Notes: a model not told the origin generated them from the sequence alone. A stretch of DNA of 64,000 nt from Absidia repens (GCA_002105175.1 MCGE01000039.1:186001-250000); one strand, 5' to 3'; positions 11,543-23,254 are shown, numbered from the stretch's first letter. Program-made: numbers and translations.

Positions 11543-12896
11543 GGGAATTGCTTCATTGCAGATAGATTTCAGATAGACTTCAGATGGCAGCAGATGACCG
11601 CAGATAATTTCAGGTGGGTTTTTTGCAGATAGAAATAGAATGACCGTCCGCACCACCGTCATTGTGTTGCCTATAATTAACAATTTTAAGCACGCTACCT
11701 GACATGAGCAATATAAAAACCTTCCTAGAATATCGTGAATTAGTCTATTGTAGTATGGTATAGTATAGTATAGTACAGTGTTGGATATTATTTTCTATTG
11801 TATTCAATAAAAAACAACAACATTTGAACGTCAATATGAAGGTATGAAACACACAAAGGGGAAGGGAGAGGAATAAAGCGTTGGTGCTGGCATGCTATCT
11901 GCACAGTATATAATGTCAAAATAAAGAGGGTTGATCTAGTGCTCAACATGGATTTGAATCAATGCTTACAAATAAAAAAAATATATTTTAATGAAGTATT
12001 GTGTGAACAGGCATAAACTGGTGGATGGTCAACTAGCTAATCTAAATGGGCATCGTGACGAATATACTAAACGGACCTATTTTAGAAGACTAACATACAG
12101 TATGAGAGAGGCTAACGGTGTTAATGTTAAAAACACTAGGCATGCTGTATATTTTATTCAAATGTAGACTTTATAAACGAAGACAAACTAACACCAAGCT
12201 AAACTAAACTAATGACAGTTTCATGACACTCATCATTTCTTGAGATGAATGTCCCAAACTAATGGCGCGTCCCAATCCTGAATCCAAAATGCAAGAGTTT
12301 CCCCATACATGTTTGTATTGCATTTTTTAAAATGCCCCTGATTCACATTCTAACCACTAATCCAAGATCACCATCACCATCACTTCTTTAAGCTAAATTG
12401 AAGAAAGAAAAAAAAAATTGCGTTTCTGGATTGAAAAAGGACCCTGTATATTCTACTGGGTCATGTGCCTAAATAAATATAGATAGAAGATAAGAATTTA
12501 TGTCTATTAACATGGGTACTGTATCTACAATAAGGAGTTTACTGATCAAATTAAGTGAAAACAATAGAGGTTCAGATAGTATCGAAAAAAGAGGTAAAGA
12601 AGTTTATTCAAACGTCAAGTAGCGTGCTTAAAATTGTTAGTTATCGGCGATGCAATGACGGTGGTGCGGACGGTCATTCAATTTCTATCTGCAAAAAACC
12701 CATCTGAAATCATCTGCTGCCATCTGCTGTCTGGTTTTGTGCCCCTTTTTTTTTTTTTTGTTGAAGCCCGTACGCAGGCCTTTCAACATAATAAATAATC
12801 CAATACAAAAAAAAAAAAAAAAAAAAAAAATGTCACCTGCTGTCATCTGCTGCCATCTGTCGCCATCTGAAATCCATCTACAATGGAGCAATTCCC
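11543..12896. mobile_element. 1.35-kb element with long terminal inverted repeats (non-autonomous, MITE-like)
   Basis: The left end (11543-11720) is the inverted complement of the right end (12610-12896). Both start GGGAATTGCTYCATTG, then a GAT-GATTTCAGAT segment, CAGATGGCAGCAGATGA sub-repeats, and a near-identical stretch of about 90 nt ending TTAAGCACGCTAC. The right arm carries an extra segment of about 100 nt (12735-12834). No transposase ORF exists between the arms. A SINE-like copy (12148-12475) sits inside. No clear target-site duplication was found, so the exact ends are tentative. Confidence 0.65.
12148..12475 (-). repeat. tRNA-derived SINE-like repeat, subfamily B, copy 3 (nested)
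   Basis: Carries the subfamily-B markers (TTTTTTAAAATGCCCCTG near 12325-12345 and the AATAAA-bearing tail at about 12150-12160). On the minus strand a good A-box-like TGACCCAGTAGAATA lies at about 12449-12465. It lies between the two inverted arms of the 11543-12896 element, so it was probably inserted into it. Confidence 0.6.
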
Positions 12897-13177
12897 TTCT
12901 CTTATGACCGTGGCACATAGACGACCAAACTCTGTAATATATACAGTATCGAATAAATTAGTGTCCATTGTTTCAATTGACTTGCTTCTGCTCGCTTCCG
13001 TGGATGCCATATCAATCGGCCCATCTACGCCAGATAGGGAATGTTTCTTATCTATCTTATCGTGCTCCTCACACAATATTATTTTATCGTACTGTGTATT
13101 ATAAAAGATATATCTTTATTTGAAAAAACAACTTATATAACTGTCTAATCAAGAGTTATCGACACGACAAAAGAAAG
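12897..13177. other. Short spacer
   Basis: No feature is supported here. It carries the presumed 3' region of the small secreted-protein gene, including AT-rich sequence near 13100-13140. Confidence 0.4.
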
Positions 13178-13620
13178 CTAAAGAACCATCATGGGTAAGT
13201 AGTTCCCAGATCCGGTGACCCCACCGCTCGTCGGCTTTGGCATTCGCAAATTCACCATCATTTCAACGCTTGGCCCAGTACCTTGTTTAGTAGGTCCAGA
13301 CAACGGTAACCCTGTCACTGGCTACTTCGGCTGCTGCTGACCATTTGCTTATTAGTACCACCACCGCCGGGTACCTGTTGCTGTTGTGCACCAGAGCCCA
13401 GACACGCGAGATCACCGAGGGGGCCACACCCACCAATAATAGGGCCGAGTAGTAATTTGGATACATTCTCCCCGGATTGCTTGTCCTTGCTCTCTTTGAT
13501 AATTTGATCCGTCTCGTCGTTGTTGTGTTTGGATGAACGAGCTCTCAGCGGAGCACCATGCACCATCATCATCGCCGCTAAGAACGCCAATAAAAATAAA
13601 TATGAGTAAGGTCGTACCAT
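13178..13620 (-). CDS. Small secreted protein (129 aa, one intron)
   Basis: Exons 13375-13620 and 13178-13321 flank a 53-nt phase-0 intron that contains a TACTAAT branch-point motif. Unspliced, the frame runs on to a different stop at 13315, so the true C-terminus is visible only after splicing. The N-terminus MVRPYSYLFLLAFLAAMMMV ending HGA is a good signal peptide, followed by APLRARSSKH. The mature part has a GGCGPLGDLACLG segment with two Cys, a short Q run and a Gly/Pro-rich tail ending NYLPMMVL. No catalytic motif is seen. It is probably an extracellular or cell-wall protein; the family is not recognised. Confidence 0.65.
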
Positions 13621-15049
13621 GACAAAAAAAAATAAAAAAAAACGAAATATGTCTATTTTCAAGAATGAATGGTTTAAAAAAGGTCAAATTTATATATTGT
13701 TGCTGTTGTTTTTTTTTTTTGCAAAAGGGAAGGGAGGTCATGCAAATGGGTCATCAACACGAAAGCGCCCAATGACCATATGTATGCACATTGGTTCAAT
13801 AAAGAAGAAAAACTGTTTGCGATTTCTATGCATAGGAGAAGAAGATCATAACAATTCCCGTTAACCCCCGCCCCCGCTGGGTTGTACACTAATGCAAGAT
13901 TCCGACAATATGTATCCTCTGTTTTAAAAACTCATCAGATGCCCATTGCCATCACCACCTACATTTGGAATTGAACATCATTATAGTGCGTCTTCCACCT
14001 TTTATATATATATATGTCCAAACCCTACTACACACACTTTCATGGGCCATTTTGAACAAAAAAAAAAAAACCAATCAAAATGGGAGGATGATATGGATGC
14101 CATATCCCCCATGAAGAAGCTGTTGATCTGATCTATTTCTGCATGACGAAAAAAAAACATGTCACCTATTTTTGAACAGAAAAAAGGAACGTTCCTCCCT
14201 CTTTGATTATGTATGTACTTTGCTCTATTGTACATATCAACCCGCCCCCATCGTTTTCTTTATGTTTCTTTCATTTCCATCTACCAAATCTATTTCCCAA
14301 TGCACGAACGGTTCTCCACGTCCCACAAATTCTTTCATTTTTATGCGTGCCTTTGTTTTGTGGCGTGCATATGAGTGGACTGTGATGGAATAACCTCTCT
14401 CAAAAAAAAAAAAAAAAGGATTGTCATAGAAGGCGCCAATGATTTGGCATTGGATACTAATAGTAGTGGTCGTCGGGGGCTGAACATGAAGATCGTGAAA
14501 CAATGCACCATTCATCCCATGTTTGCATGATTTCTTTATTCCCTCCCTCTACCTCTTTTTTTTTTTTTTCCCAATAAAAAACAAAACCTCTTTATATGGA
14601 TTCAGTATGTGTTTCCATGCCCACTTGATTTTTTGTTGACTTATAGCACGACGCATAGTGTATTGTGAGGGAATAGAACTTTTGGAGTGATCAAAGGGAG
14701 AGAGAGTCTACTGTTATCTACTGCACAATTAGAATCAGTCCAAAAATGCCTTTTTTTTTAAAAATGCTTCTTTTCTAAATGACAAAATTAATCATAAAAA
14801 AAAGTAGAATTCAGCAAGGCTACACATCCCATTCATATTTTTAAAATCAACGGCCCACATCATTTCATTCGACAACAACAATAACAACAAAGTGAAGACG
14901 AAAAAAGATCATATTTTATTGTGTAAAAGTGATAATAATAATAAGAAATAATCAAACATGAGAATATGCATAAAAGAAACGGACAAGAAAAACAGGAGAT
15001 TTAAATAAAAAAGAGAGAGGGTGAGAGGGAATGACTATATATATAAAAT
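13621..15049. other. Spacer between secreted-protein gene and SSZ1
   Basis: About 1.4 kb with A/T runs and no supported gene. Its right part is the presumed 3' region of SSZ1. Confidence 0.4.
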
Positions 15050-16994
15050 CTATTGTTTTCCAGCAACTTCAGCCTTGACGACATTGTTAGCATCACGGAG
15101 CACCAAGGTCACCTTACCGTTGACTTCGACGGTGACTTGGACTTGGACCTTGACAGATTTGGAAGACACGGGCAAGACGGCTTCGGCGATGAGGGCAGCG
15201 GGCTTGGTGAGCACGGTGGTGACGATTTCGGGTTCTTCTTCGTAGGGTTCTTCGCCTTCTTCGACAGGTAAAGGTTCGACGGGGATTTCCTTCTTTTCAA
15301 TGACATGGTCACCTTCATGGAGAGCCACATACACATGGGATTGCTTATCGGTACCAGCAGTGAAGTCAAAGGCACGACGGGCAGGTAAAGCGGTACCCTT
15401 AGGGATCAAGGGGATGAATTTACCAGTAGCATTGATCAAACCAATGGCCTTTTGTGTGGAGGGAGCCAAGGTCACGACGGGGTGGATAGCAGCATCGATA
15501 TCTTCGGCATCAAAGCCAGCAATGAGAGAGGCTTGGATAGCACAACCACGAGCAACGACTTCATCGGCTTCCAAATCGGCGTGCACATGAGTATCGGCGC
15601 TGAACAATTCACGGAGCTTGACGGCGAACTTGGGGATACGGGCAGCACCACCGGCCAACACGACTTCGTCGATTTCAGAGGCATCCAAATCGGCCTTGAC
15701 AAGGACTTGACGGACAACGTCTTGCAATTTGGCAAACACAGAGTTGGACAAGATTTCAAAGCGCATACGGTTGACGGTACCATGGAAATCAAGACCATCG
15801 GCCAAGGATTCGACGAAACAGGGGGCAGAGCTGGCACTGGACAACATCTTCTTGGTGACTTCGACGGCACCACGTAACTTGGCAAGGGCCTTGGCGTTTC
15901 CGGTCAAATCAACCTTGGTCTTCTTTTTGAATTCGGCAGAGAAATGCTTGATCAACATATCGTCGAAGGACACACCACCCAACTTGGTATCATGGGCAGT
16001 AGCAATCACACTGTAAATACCGGAGCGCACGGTCATGACGGTCACGTCAAAGGAATGACCACCCAAATCACACACCACCACGGTCTTATCTTGTTGATCG
16101 TTACCCAAACCATAAGCCAAAGCAGCAGCAGTGGGTTCTTGGACCAATTGAAGGACCTTGATACCAGCATCGGCAGCAGCTTGCTTGAATTCAGCTTGTT
16201 GCTTTTCGGTGAAATAAGAAGGAACGGCCATCACAGCACCATCGATCTTGTTACCAAAGAATCCTTCAGCAGATTCACGAATGTGACGTAAAAACTTGGC
16301 AGAGATGTCATGGCTGGACAACACCTTGGTGGATTCGCCAAAGGTGATTTCGTAACCGGGAGCACCGTTGTTGTCGACGACGGGAGCAGCGGAACCGGCC
16401 AAGTTTTCAGATTCGGCGAAGCTATTTTCGAGTCGAAAGAGAGAGATAAAAGAGCGCAATGATTGTATAAGTATCTAGTAGCCTATCTATACGTTTTTCT
16501 TTTGGGAGGAATAAAAAAAGAGGGGGAGGAGTTGAAACGGGGGGTGGTTGCTTACGTTTTACCAAGAGTGGCACGGAAGTTGGCAACAGTGGTCTTGGGG
16601 TGACGAGCAATTTCAGACTTGGCTTGGGTACCAACAACCTATTCATTTGTTATCATAACGAAAAAAAAAAAAGTGTTAGTACCGGGAATGAATGAATGAC
16701 AGGTGGGGTCCTTTTTATATCAAGCAACTTACTTCTTCTTCACCATGGAAGGCAAGGACAGAGGCAATTTGACGATCACCTTCTTCGTTGGCAAGACAGT
16801 CAGCGCGACCTTCCTATATATATTAGATAACAGAAAAAAAAAACAATAAAGAGTAAGTATAAGCGAGAACGAGGGAGGAAATTCAGTTCACAATAATGTA
16901 AGTATGATGATTATGATTCTACCTTGTTGACGTAACCAATAGAAGTAGAAGAAGTACCAAAGTTGATACCGATGACGTTGTTTGATTCGCTCAT
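15050..16994 (-). CDS. SSZ1: Ssz1, ribosome-associated Hsp70-like protein (535 aa)
   Basis: Exons 16923-16994, 16733-16813, 16556-16638 and 15050-16421 join in frame. The product begins MSESNNVIGINFGTSSTSIG, the Hsp70 phosphate-binding loop, and has VVVCDLGGHSFDVTVM, the VQEPTAAALAYGLG segment and the VVLAGGAARIPKF motif. Length (535 aa) and the acidic, shortened substrate-binding half (VEEGEEPYEEEPE) fit Ssz1, not the roughly 640-aa Ssa/Ssb type. In yeast, Ssz1 pairs with Zuo1 as the ribosome-associated complex that helps Ssb fold nascent chains. Codons are strongly biased (GGT, GCC, AAG), as in highly expressed genes. It is divergent from LCP5 with 230 bp between the start codons. Confidence 0.93.
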
Positions 16995-17224
16995 GGTGAC
17001 TATGTGTGGATTTGTGGAAAGTTGAAAAGAGAAAAAAAGTTTTGACAAGACAAAAAAAAAAAGGGCCACTGAAAGAAAAAAAAAAAAAAAAAGAACAGAA
17101 CGTCACATTTCAAAGTCCAGCCAATAATAACTGATTTCAAGCCGCCTTTTTCCTTTTTTTTTTTTTGGATACTGCCATTTTTTTTTTCTTCTTCACATAC
17201 ACACACATATACATACATTTTACT
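16995..17224. promoter_or_regulatory. Bidirectional promoter between SSZ1 and LCP5
   Basis: Only 230 bp separate the divergent start codons of SSZ1 and LCP5, so the two must share or abut promoters. It contains A/T runs on both sides. No specific factor site is claimed. Confidence 0.6.
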
Positions 17225-18703
17225 ATGGCGACTATAGTAGATAAGGCAGCAACAGTAAATGATACTGTTAACGATACACCTATTGGTAAGTGCTGACCAT
17301 TAAAGAAGAAACGAAAAAACATATGGAGTACTCACTCATGGCACTCGCTCTATACATATTTCATTTTTTTAATTAGATATCGCTGATCTGAAAAAAGTGC
17401 TTGCTGATCTGAAAGCCAAAGTGGTGGATCTGAAAATCCACATGCGACCCCTCATGGAAAAGTAAGGCATCCATTCATGACTAGTAGATTTTTTTTCATA
17501 AAATAAACGATAACTGTTGATCCTGACCTTTTTATTATTATTATTATTGTGATAGGTTAAAGAATGGACAATTACAAACCAGCAAAGGAGTGTCGTTTTT
17601 AGAAGCCAAATATCAAATCATGTTACAATATATCTTACAACTGACGTTTTTCATCCATGCCAAATTATCTGGCCAACGTATTAAGGATCACCCTGTGGTC
17701 GACTCGTTGGTGGAATTACGAGTGGTGTTGGAACGCATGAAACCCGTTGAAGCCAAACTCAAATATCAAATCGATAAATTGGTGCGCACCGCGGTGATGG
17801 GCACGCAAGCCAACAAGGATACATCTGGTAAAGTAGAGACATAATCAACGATAGATATGGACTGGACTGAACTGAACTGAACTGAACTGAACTGAACTTT
17901 TTGCTTTTTTGTTAGTCAACGATCCAATGGCATTCAAACCCAACCCTATGAACTTGATGAACAAGGACGACGACGATAACGAATCCGAAGAAGAAGATGA
18001 TGATGATACCATGACGATGAGAACCAATGGCGACAGCAAGAACGATGTGTATCGACCTCCCAAGATGGCACCTGTCAGTTACGATGAAACAGGAGGTAGC
18101 AAGAAGAGCAAGTACGAACGGGATCAAGAACGATTACACGAAAAGGCCTCTCGATCTCGAGTGATCCAAGATTTGATGACGGAAATGAACGATGCACCTG
18201 AAGAAGTGGATGCGCTTGGTGGTGTGAATGAAGGCACAGGTTATGGCGAACGCATGGATCGTAAAATTGCGGAAAAGAACGATTATGAAGAAAACAACTA
18301 TGTGCGGCTTCAAGTCACTCGCAAGGAAAAGAAGCATTTGTTGGCCAAAAATAAGATGCGCTTTGAAAGTGAATTTGATGTAAGTGCCTCTTTTTTTTTG
18401 CGGGAGGCGGGGGGGAGTGTTCTCAAGGGGTGAGGAAGTATATACTTAATTTCTTTTTATATATCTATATAGAATTTGAACGATTTCAGTAATTTGGTGG
18501 GCATTCAAGAAGTCAATGAACGTGAAAATGAACGGTTCCGTAATGTCTTGAATCGCAACAACAAGAACGCAACACAACCAAGAGGTCAAAAACGATCAGC
18601 AAGTGGTGGTGATAAATTCCATGGTGTGATCGGTGGCGATGCCAAGTCAAGAAACAAATTCCAACGCAATGTCAAGTATGCTCGTAACAGCAAAAAGAAT
18701 TAG
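17225..18703 (+). CDS. LCP5: Lcp5/neuroguidin, Sas10/Utp3/C1D family (370 aa)
   Basis: Five exons: 17225-17285, 17377-17461, 17556-17827, 17916-18379 and 18473-18703. Residues about 20-140 form the helical Sas10/C1D domain (LKKVLADLKAKVVDLKIHMR; SKGVSFLEAKYQIMLQYI; VVDSLVELRVVLERMKP). An acidic segment, the conserved VYRPPKMAPVSYD motif and a basic C-terminus ending NSKKN follow. Lcp5 is a U3 snoRNP/SSU-processome factor needed for 18S rRNA maturation; neuroguidin is its animal orthologue. The third intron holds a perfect CTGAA tandem repeat (about 17867-17897). Its partner across the promoter, SSZ1, also serves the translation apparatus. Confidence 0.9.
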
Positions 18704-19387
18704 TAGTATTAGTAGTATAGCATTCCCTTTCTCTTCTTTTTTAGTTCAACTTTTTAGTTGTTGTTTTTTTTTCCCTTTGTAGTGTAGAATTCATCCATCA
18801 TCATATTTATATAATAGTAATAAAAAAAAAATCATTTTGTCATTCATTTTTATTCAATGATAGTGGGAACCAGATTTTGGGTGTTTTGCGCAAAAAAAAA
18901 AAAAGAAGATAGAGACAGATAGAGTTGTATATGGGAAAAGACACATAGACATATTGGAATATGAAAACAAAAGTGGACAAAATATATCAAACGGTTACTG
19001 AATCTACTATAGCATTGCAAATATGCGCAAGGGGAAGCGATTACATGAGACTAATGGAATGGCAGATAAAGTGGATATTTTATTTATAAAAAAGAAGTTC
19101 AAAGAGAAATATGACAGGTAGGGTATGAGAGGATAGGGTAAACAACTACTGTATATCGAAAGAGAGTGCTGATCATGGAGAATACAAGGGAGGGAAAAAA
19201 TGTGTGAGAGAGACTAGCAACATATATTATTCCAAATGTAGAAAAAATGACAAGGATCGGAACTAAAGAACTACATAAGCCACCAATTCATTTTTCATCT
19301 TTTTCTTTGAAAACCAACCAATAAAAATACAAAAAAGAATGCATTTTCTATTTTGTTTTCAATAACTTTTCATTTCAATTTATAAAG
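18704..19387. other. Spacer between LCP5 and U1 snRNA
   Basis: 3' regions of LCP5 and of the U1 gene. No ORF is supported. Confidence 0.4.
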
Positions 19388-19549
19388 GCAGGGAAACAAG
19401 CAGCGAACCGCTTATTTCCCTCAAACAAAAATTGCGACCTCGAGACACCGAAGTGTTCGCAGCTAATCCTATCTTCGCAGTGCAATGAACATAGGATCAG
19501 CTGGATAACCAGCCTTCATGATCACCGATTACCCGGCCCAGGTAAGTAT
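19388..19549 (-). ncRNA. U1 spliceosomal snRNA
   Basis: Read on the minus strand, the RNA starts ATACTTACCTGG, the segment that pairs with 5' splice sites. The stem-loop I element GATCATGAAGGCTGG follows (the U1-70K site), then CATTGCACTGCG (stem-loop II region). A Sm site AATTTTTGT is followed by a terminal hairpin whose arms are GGGAAATAAGC and GCTTGTTTCCC. The length of about 162 nt equals typical U1. A TATA-like box lies about 40 nt upstream. The 3' end is placed at the base of the last hairpin and is approximate. Confidence 0.92.
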
Positions 19550-19581
19550 GAAGAAAAACTGGAGGTGTCGAAATCATCGCC

Positions 19582-19589
19582 TTTTTATA
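19582..19589 (-). promoter_or_regulatory. TATA-like box of U1 snRNA
   Basis: CTATAAAAAGG on the minus strand, about 33-40 nt upstream of the U1 start; suits RNA polymerase II transcription of this snRNA. Confidence 0.6.
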
Positions 19590-20456
19590 GTTTTTTGAAA
19601 TTCACCATCGGGCATTGAAAAAAATCTTTTTTTTTTGACTCGGGAACTTTTTTTTGAAAGCGCACACACGAAAAAAAAAAAGCAAGTCCATTAAAAATTT
19701 CTAGGAAGGAATGACTTTCTTTTTTCCATTCTAAACATGATGTGATTGTTACACCATATCATGAAAATTTTTGTGACTGATCCAAGCATTGTTCTAATCG
19801 CCACCTTACAAAAAAAAAAAAAAAAAGTAGTGAACAAAGAAAAAAAAATTATCGATCGCATCATTCGAGGAGCAAACAAAAAAAAAAAAGGAGGAAGGAT
19901 GGATGGGATTCTAGACACACTGTCATGGACCTTTTTTTTTATGACAACGGTTCCCATTTTTATCATTGAGCTGTGACATTGCATTAAAAAAAGGAGGTAA
20001 GGTGGTACTTCTTTTTTTATTATTATATGTATAGATTATATAATATATAAAGTGAAAAATTTCATCTATTTTACACTACTTTATTAAAAAAAGAATTCTC
20101 AACTACTGTATATGAAACTATTTAATCGTACATTTACGCAGAGACCCAACTAAAAAAAAAAAAAAAAAAAAGGTTCACCCTTATTAAAAGGAGAAAGCGT
20201 CGATAGCCAACATACATAACATGAATGATAAGAAGACGCAGAAGATCACGTATCCCTCTCTGTATTATATGCAATGCGAATGGGAGAAAGAGACGGAGAG
20301 AGACGGCTGGTGAAGTACGGCGGGATAAAGGAGGGGGGGCGAAAGGGTATAAAAATATAACAATGAGGGGAAACGCAGCAAAAAAAAAAAAATATGCTAG
20401 TAACGAGAAAAAAAAAAAAAGGAGAAAAAAAAAATTATAGGGGCTTGAAAAGTGGT
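19590..20456. other. AT-rich spacer with several A runs
   Basis: No gene is supported. Long A/T runs occur at about 19629, 19670, 19809, 19879, 20152, 20380 and 20408. Confidence 0.4.
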
Positions 20457-21347
20457 TCAGATTTTAGCAAGGGTGATAAAGTTTGAAAAAAGAGAATGAT
20501 CGTCCAACGAAGATAAATCCATGATGGAAGATGGGTTATAAGTGGACCAAGGTAGAACATGGACAATGATACGTGGATGATTGTCTTGCGCTTCGTCATT
20601 AAAATAATCGACGACCTTTTCCAATTCCTTGACGGTGGATTGTAATAAATTAGGTAAAGCGTCCTTTTGAAATAACGTCCAAATGGCGGTCAAATGATTT
20701 TGCACATAGGCATCCAGTTGCGAAGATAAGGTCATGGCATGTTGATCAAGGCATGACATTTCTACCCATTCTTGATGTAATGGACAGGCTGTTCTTAAGA
20801 GTTGTTGCACGTAGCCTTCAATGGCAGGGCGTCCCAAGGCCTCACCCGCTTGATCCCACATTTCCGGTAATAAGCCTTGCGTACGTGCTTGAATGGCGTT
20901 CATCATTTGTGATTTCAGTAAATCGTATTCCATATGTTCCATTCTCATCATAGAAGGTCGTTGCATCATGATCTTTTGTTGCTGTTGCCGCTGTAATGGC
21001 TGCTGCTGCTGCTGCTGGTCCTGCTGCCTTAATTCAAACGACGCTAAGGAAGGTTGATCTGATGTTTGAATGTCGATTTCAATATGGTTTTGTATATGAT
21101 CCGCAATTTCCTTATGGCTTTGACTCATGATACTATCCAAATGATCGAATTGCCAATGTGTTGATAATAATTGTGAAAATAAATCCACTTGAATCCGGTC
21201 TTGTTTTTCTTCATTGACAGGTTCGATGTGATGTTGTTGTTGTTGTTGGTCTGTGGTTTTAAGAGGATGACTTGAGACAAGAGCAAAAAAGATGCCCAAA
21301 AATAAATAGACAATCATCCATAAATTACTATTATTATTATTATGCAT
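20457..21347 (-). CDS. Secreted Q-rich protein of unknown function (296 aa)
   Basis: A single open exon from ATG. Residues about 9-26 (LWMIVYLFLGIFFALVSS) form a signal peptide or anchor. Gln-rich stretches follow (QQQQQHH, QQDQQQQQQPLQRQQQQK), then a more conserved-looking helical C-terminal half with three Cys (RTACPLHQEWVEMSCLDQ). No catalytic motif is recognised. The helical C-half with amphipathic segments (LQSTVKELEKVVDYFNDEA) suggests a folded secreted protein. Upstream (21350-21360) is a short TA tract that may act as TATA. Good evidence for a real gene; function unknown. Confidence 0.65.
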   Translation of the reverse strand: MHNNNNSNLWMIVYLFLGIFFALVSSHPLKTTDQQQQQHHIEPVNEEKQDRIQVDLFSQLLSTHWQFDHLDSIMSQSHKEIADHIQNHIEIDIQTSDQPSLASFELRQQDQQQQQQPLQRQQQQKIMMQRPSMMRMEHMEYDLLKSQMMNAIQARTQGLLPEMWDQAGEALGRPAIEGYVQQLLRTACPLHQEWVEMSCLDQHAMTLSSQLDAYVQNHLTAIWTLFQKDALPNLLQSTVKELEKVVDYFNDEAQDNHPRIIVHVLPWSTYNPSSIMDLSSLDDHSLFSNFITLAKI

Positions 21348-21555
21348 TTATATATATATATATTTTTAAAATGTGTGGGTGTGGTTCGTTTCCTTTTTTA
21401 AAAAATGAAATGAAAAAAAAGGATGGTGTTGGTGGTGGGCTTTATACAAAAAAAGAGATAAGGAGCAAAAAGAGGAAAAAAAAAAAAAGAAGAAAACATC
21501 TCACTTGGAGATAATGTGGGTTTTTATATACTATTCTTCCACCATCAACAAAGGG

Positions 21556-21591
<36 letters not shown>

Positions 21592-22439
21592 CGTAGCCAG
21601 CAGCAAGGGGAACGGGGAATGAAAAAAAGTGCCCTTATCTGCCCTCTTTTTTTTCGTTTCGATGGGACGACTTGCTTTATAGCTAGGCTAGTGTACCAAA
21701 AAACAACAAAAAAAACAACAACAACCAAAACTTAAAATACCTGTCAAAATATTATAAAATATATATCTCTCTCTATGATACTTGGCGGATTTTAAACAAT
21801 GAAAATCCTTGATCGGGTTAGTATCTATTGTAAAAACCAACTATGATACTCCTTTAGACTCATTGTATGCGTGGCAAACAAGAACCACTCAGCAATCTAG
21901 ATGAGATAATATCATTTGTGTCATGGTAGAAGACCCACATCTTTTGATGTATATTTATCTATTCTCTTCTTTTGGTCGATCTTTTTTTATAAATTTATCT
22001 TCTATTTAGATCTTCGTAACATAATGCAGTTATCCTATCATTTTTCATCATTGTATTTGACTGGCTAACTCTAAATTTTTTGCATGTCGCCTGCTCAAAG
22101 AAAAAAAAAAGGGGTACCTTCCCTTTTTGGTAAATAGGGTTCTGTGAGTACAAATGTGCCAGATGACAGTAGTTTGTATAGTCTATATTTTTTATTATTA
22201 TTATGATTATTATTATGTATTATTGTTACTATTAAACTAGCTCCTTACACAAGTTCGACATTCTAAGCCTTATTATATAAACATGAATTTATAAATAAAT
22301 TGTTTTCATCACCCTTTATATAAAAATAAAAAAAGTAGCAGTACTGCACCTATCATTATGTAGCCCCTACTGTACTTTTTTTTTACATACTTCCCCTTCC
22401 ATTTTTTCAGGGGGAGTGAAGCATACCAAGGGGAAGAAG
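21348..22439. other. Spacer with ATA/AAT microsatellites
   Basis: Contains (ATA)n at 21556-21590 and imperfect (ATT)n at about 22190-22225. No gene is seen. Confidence 0.45.
21556..21590. repeat. (ATA)n microsatellite
   Basis: About 11 perfect trinucleotide units in the spacer upstream of the secreted Q-rich protein gene. Confidence 0.9.
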
Positions 22440-22785
22440 TCATCCCTTTTCCTTTACGTTATCTATCATATCATACATAACAGACATTGAGTGCGATTGT
22501 TTGTTTGGCTTGGATACCATTGTGTCGGCCCCGACCTTATCATCGTTTGCCCCAAACAAAAAACAAATATCATAAGTGTATTGACCTAAAATGATCGACT
22601 CGGTATTATTATTTTGGTTCTTGTTAGATCGTCGAAAAAACCATAATAACAAATGGTCTACATGACAGTACTGTACAATACAGTATTTCGACGGTTACTT
22701 GTTGTATATCTTGGAATCGATGTGGCACGCGAATATCATACCGAATTTTTACAATCCTTTGGCGGTTGCTGTAAAATAAATTGAC
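22440..22785 (-). pseudogene. Partial spliced coding fragment, unrecognised
   Basis: Two coding-like segments in plausible splice relation on the minus strand. The exon near 22697-22765 encodes RQRIVKIRYDIRVPHRFQDI; a GTAACC donor and a GTAG acceptor lie between it and the segment 22440-22660, which encodes NNNTESIILGQYTYDICFLF and ends in a stop at 22440. No start codon or upstream exon could be found, so it is probably a gene fragment. Confidence 0.3.
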
Positions 22786-22809
22786 CCTTGAAAGAATGGA
22801 TATGTGCAC

Positions 22810-23254
22810 ACCAATGATTTTACTAGCACACGCTAAACCAAAATGGTATTTTTATGCACCCTTCTAGTATTTGGAGTTTTTGTTTGAACGCTAAAAACCC
22901 GTCATATTGCACTTGATTATATATTTTACATACACTGTTTTACTTTTATTGATAAATACCTTTGTTCTATATTTACGTTGTGTTAATTTTAGTAATAAAC
23001 ATACTTACTTCATCTTTTACATTATTTTACATTTATCAACAAAAAAACGCTCTGGCGCTCGGTGCTTTGGTGGGCTCCACTTGAGGCCTGACCTCCCTGG
23101 TTGTGGGAAATCTTCACTGTTGTCCCATTTTGGTAGATATTAAAGCACCGCTCCAATATGGGGTGTCAGTCACTCGTTGTTTTTTTTTTTTTTTAGTTCT
23201 CCTTTTTTATTTTCCAGCACCACCTCACGCACTCACACACCCACATACCAAAAG
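22810..23254. other. Promoter side of the PPR gene, with dispersed repeat
   Basis: At 23044-23100 there is a GC-rich dispersed repeat (AACGCTCTGG ... TTTGGTGGGC) related to sequence at 53278-53425 and 54190-54235. A T run lies at 23179-23194. Confidence 0.4.

Noticed and set aside
15021..16291. Several plus-strand ORFs antisense to SSZ1
   Set aside because: Shadows of a strongly codon-biased gene; they carry no domains and no splice logic.
15050..16994. Canonical cytosolic Hsp70 (Ssa or BiP)
   Set aside because: Length of 535 aa, acidic shortened C-terminal half and absence of an EEVD or HDEL tail fit Ssz1.
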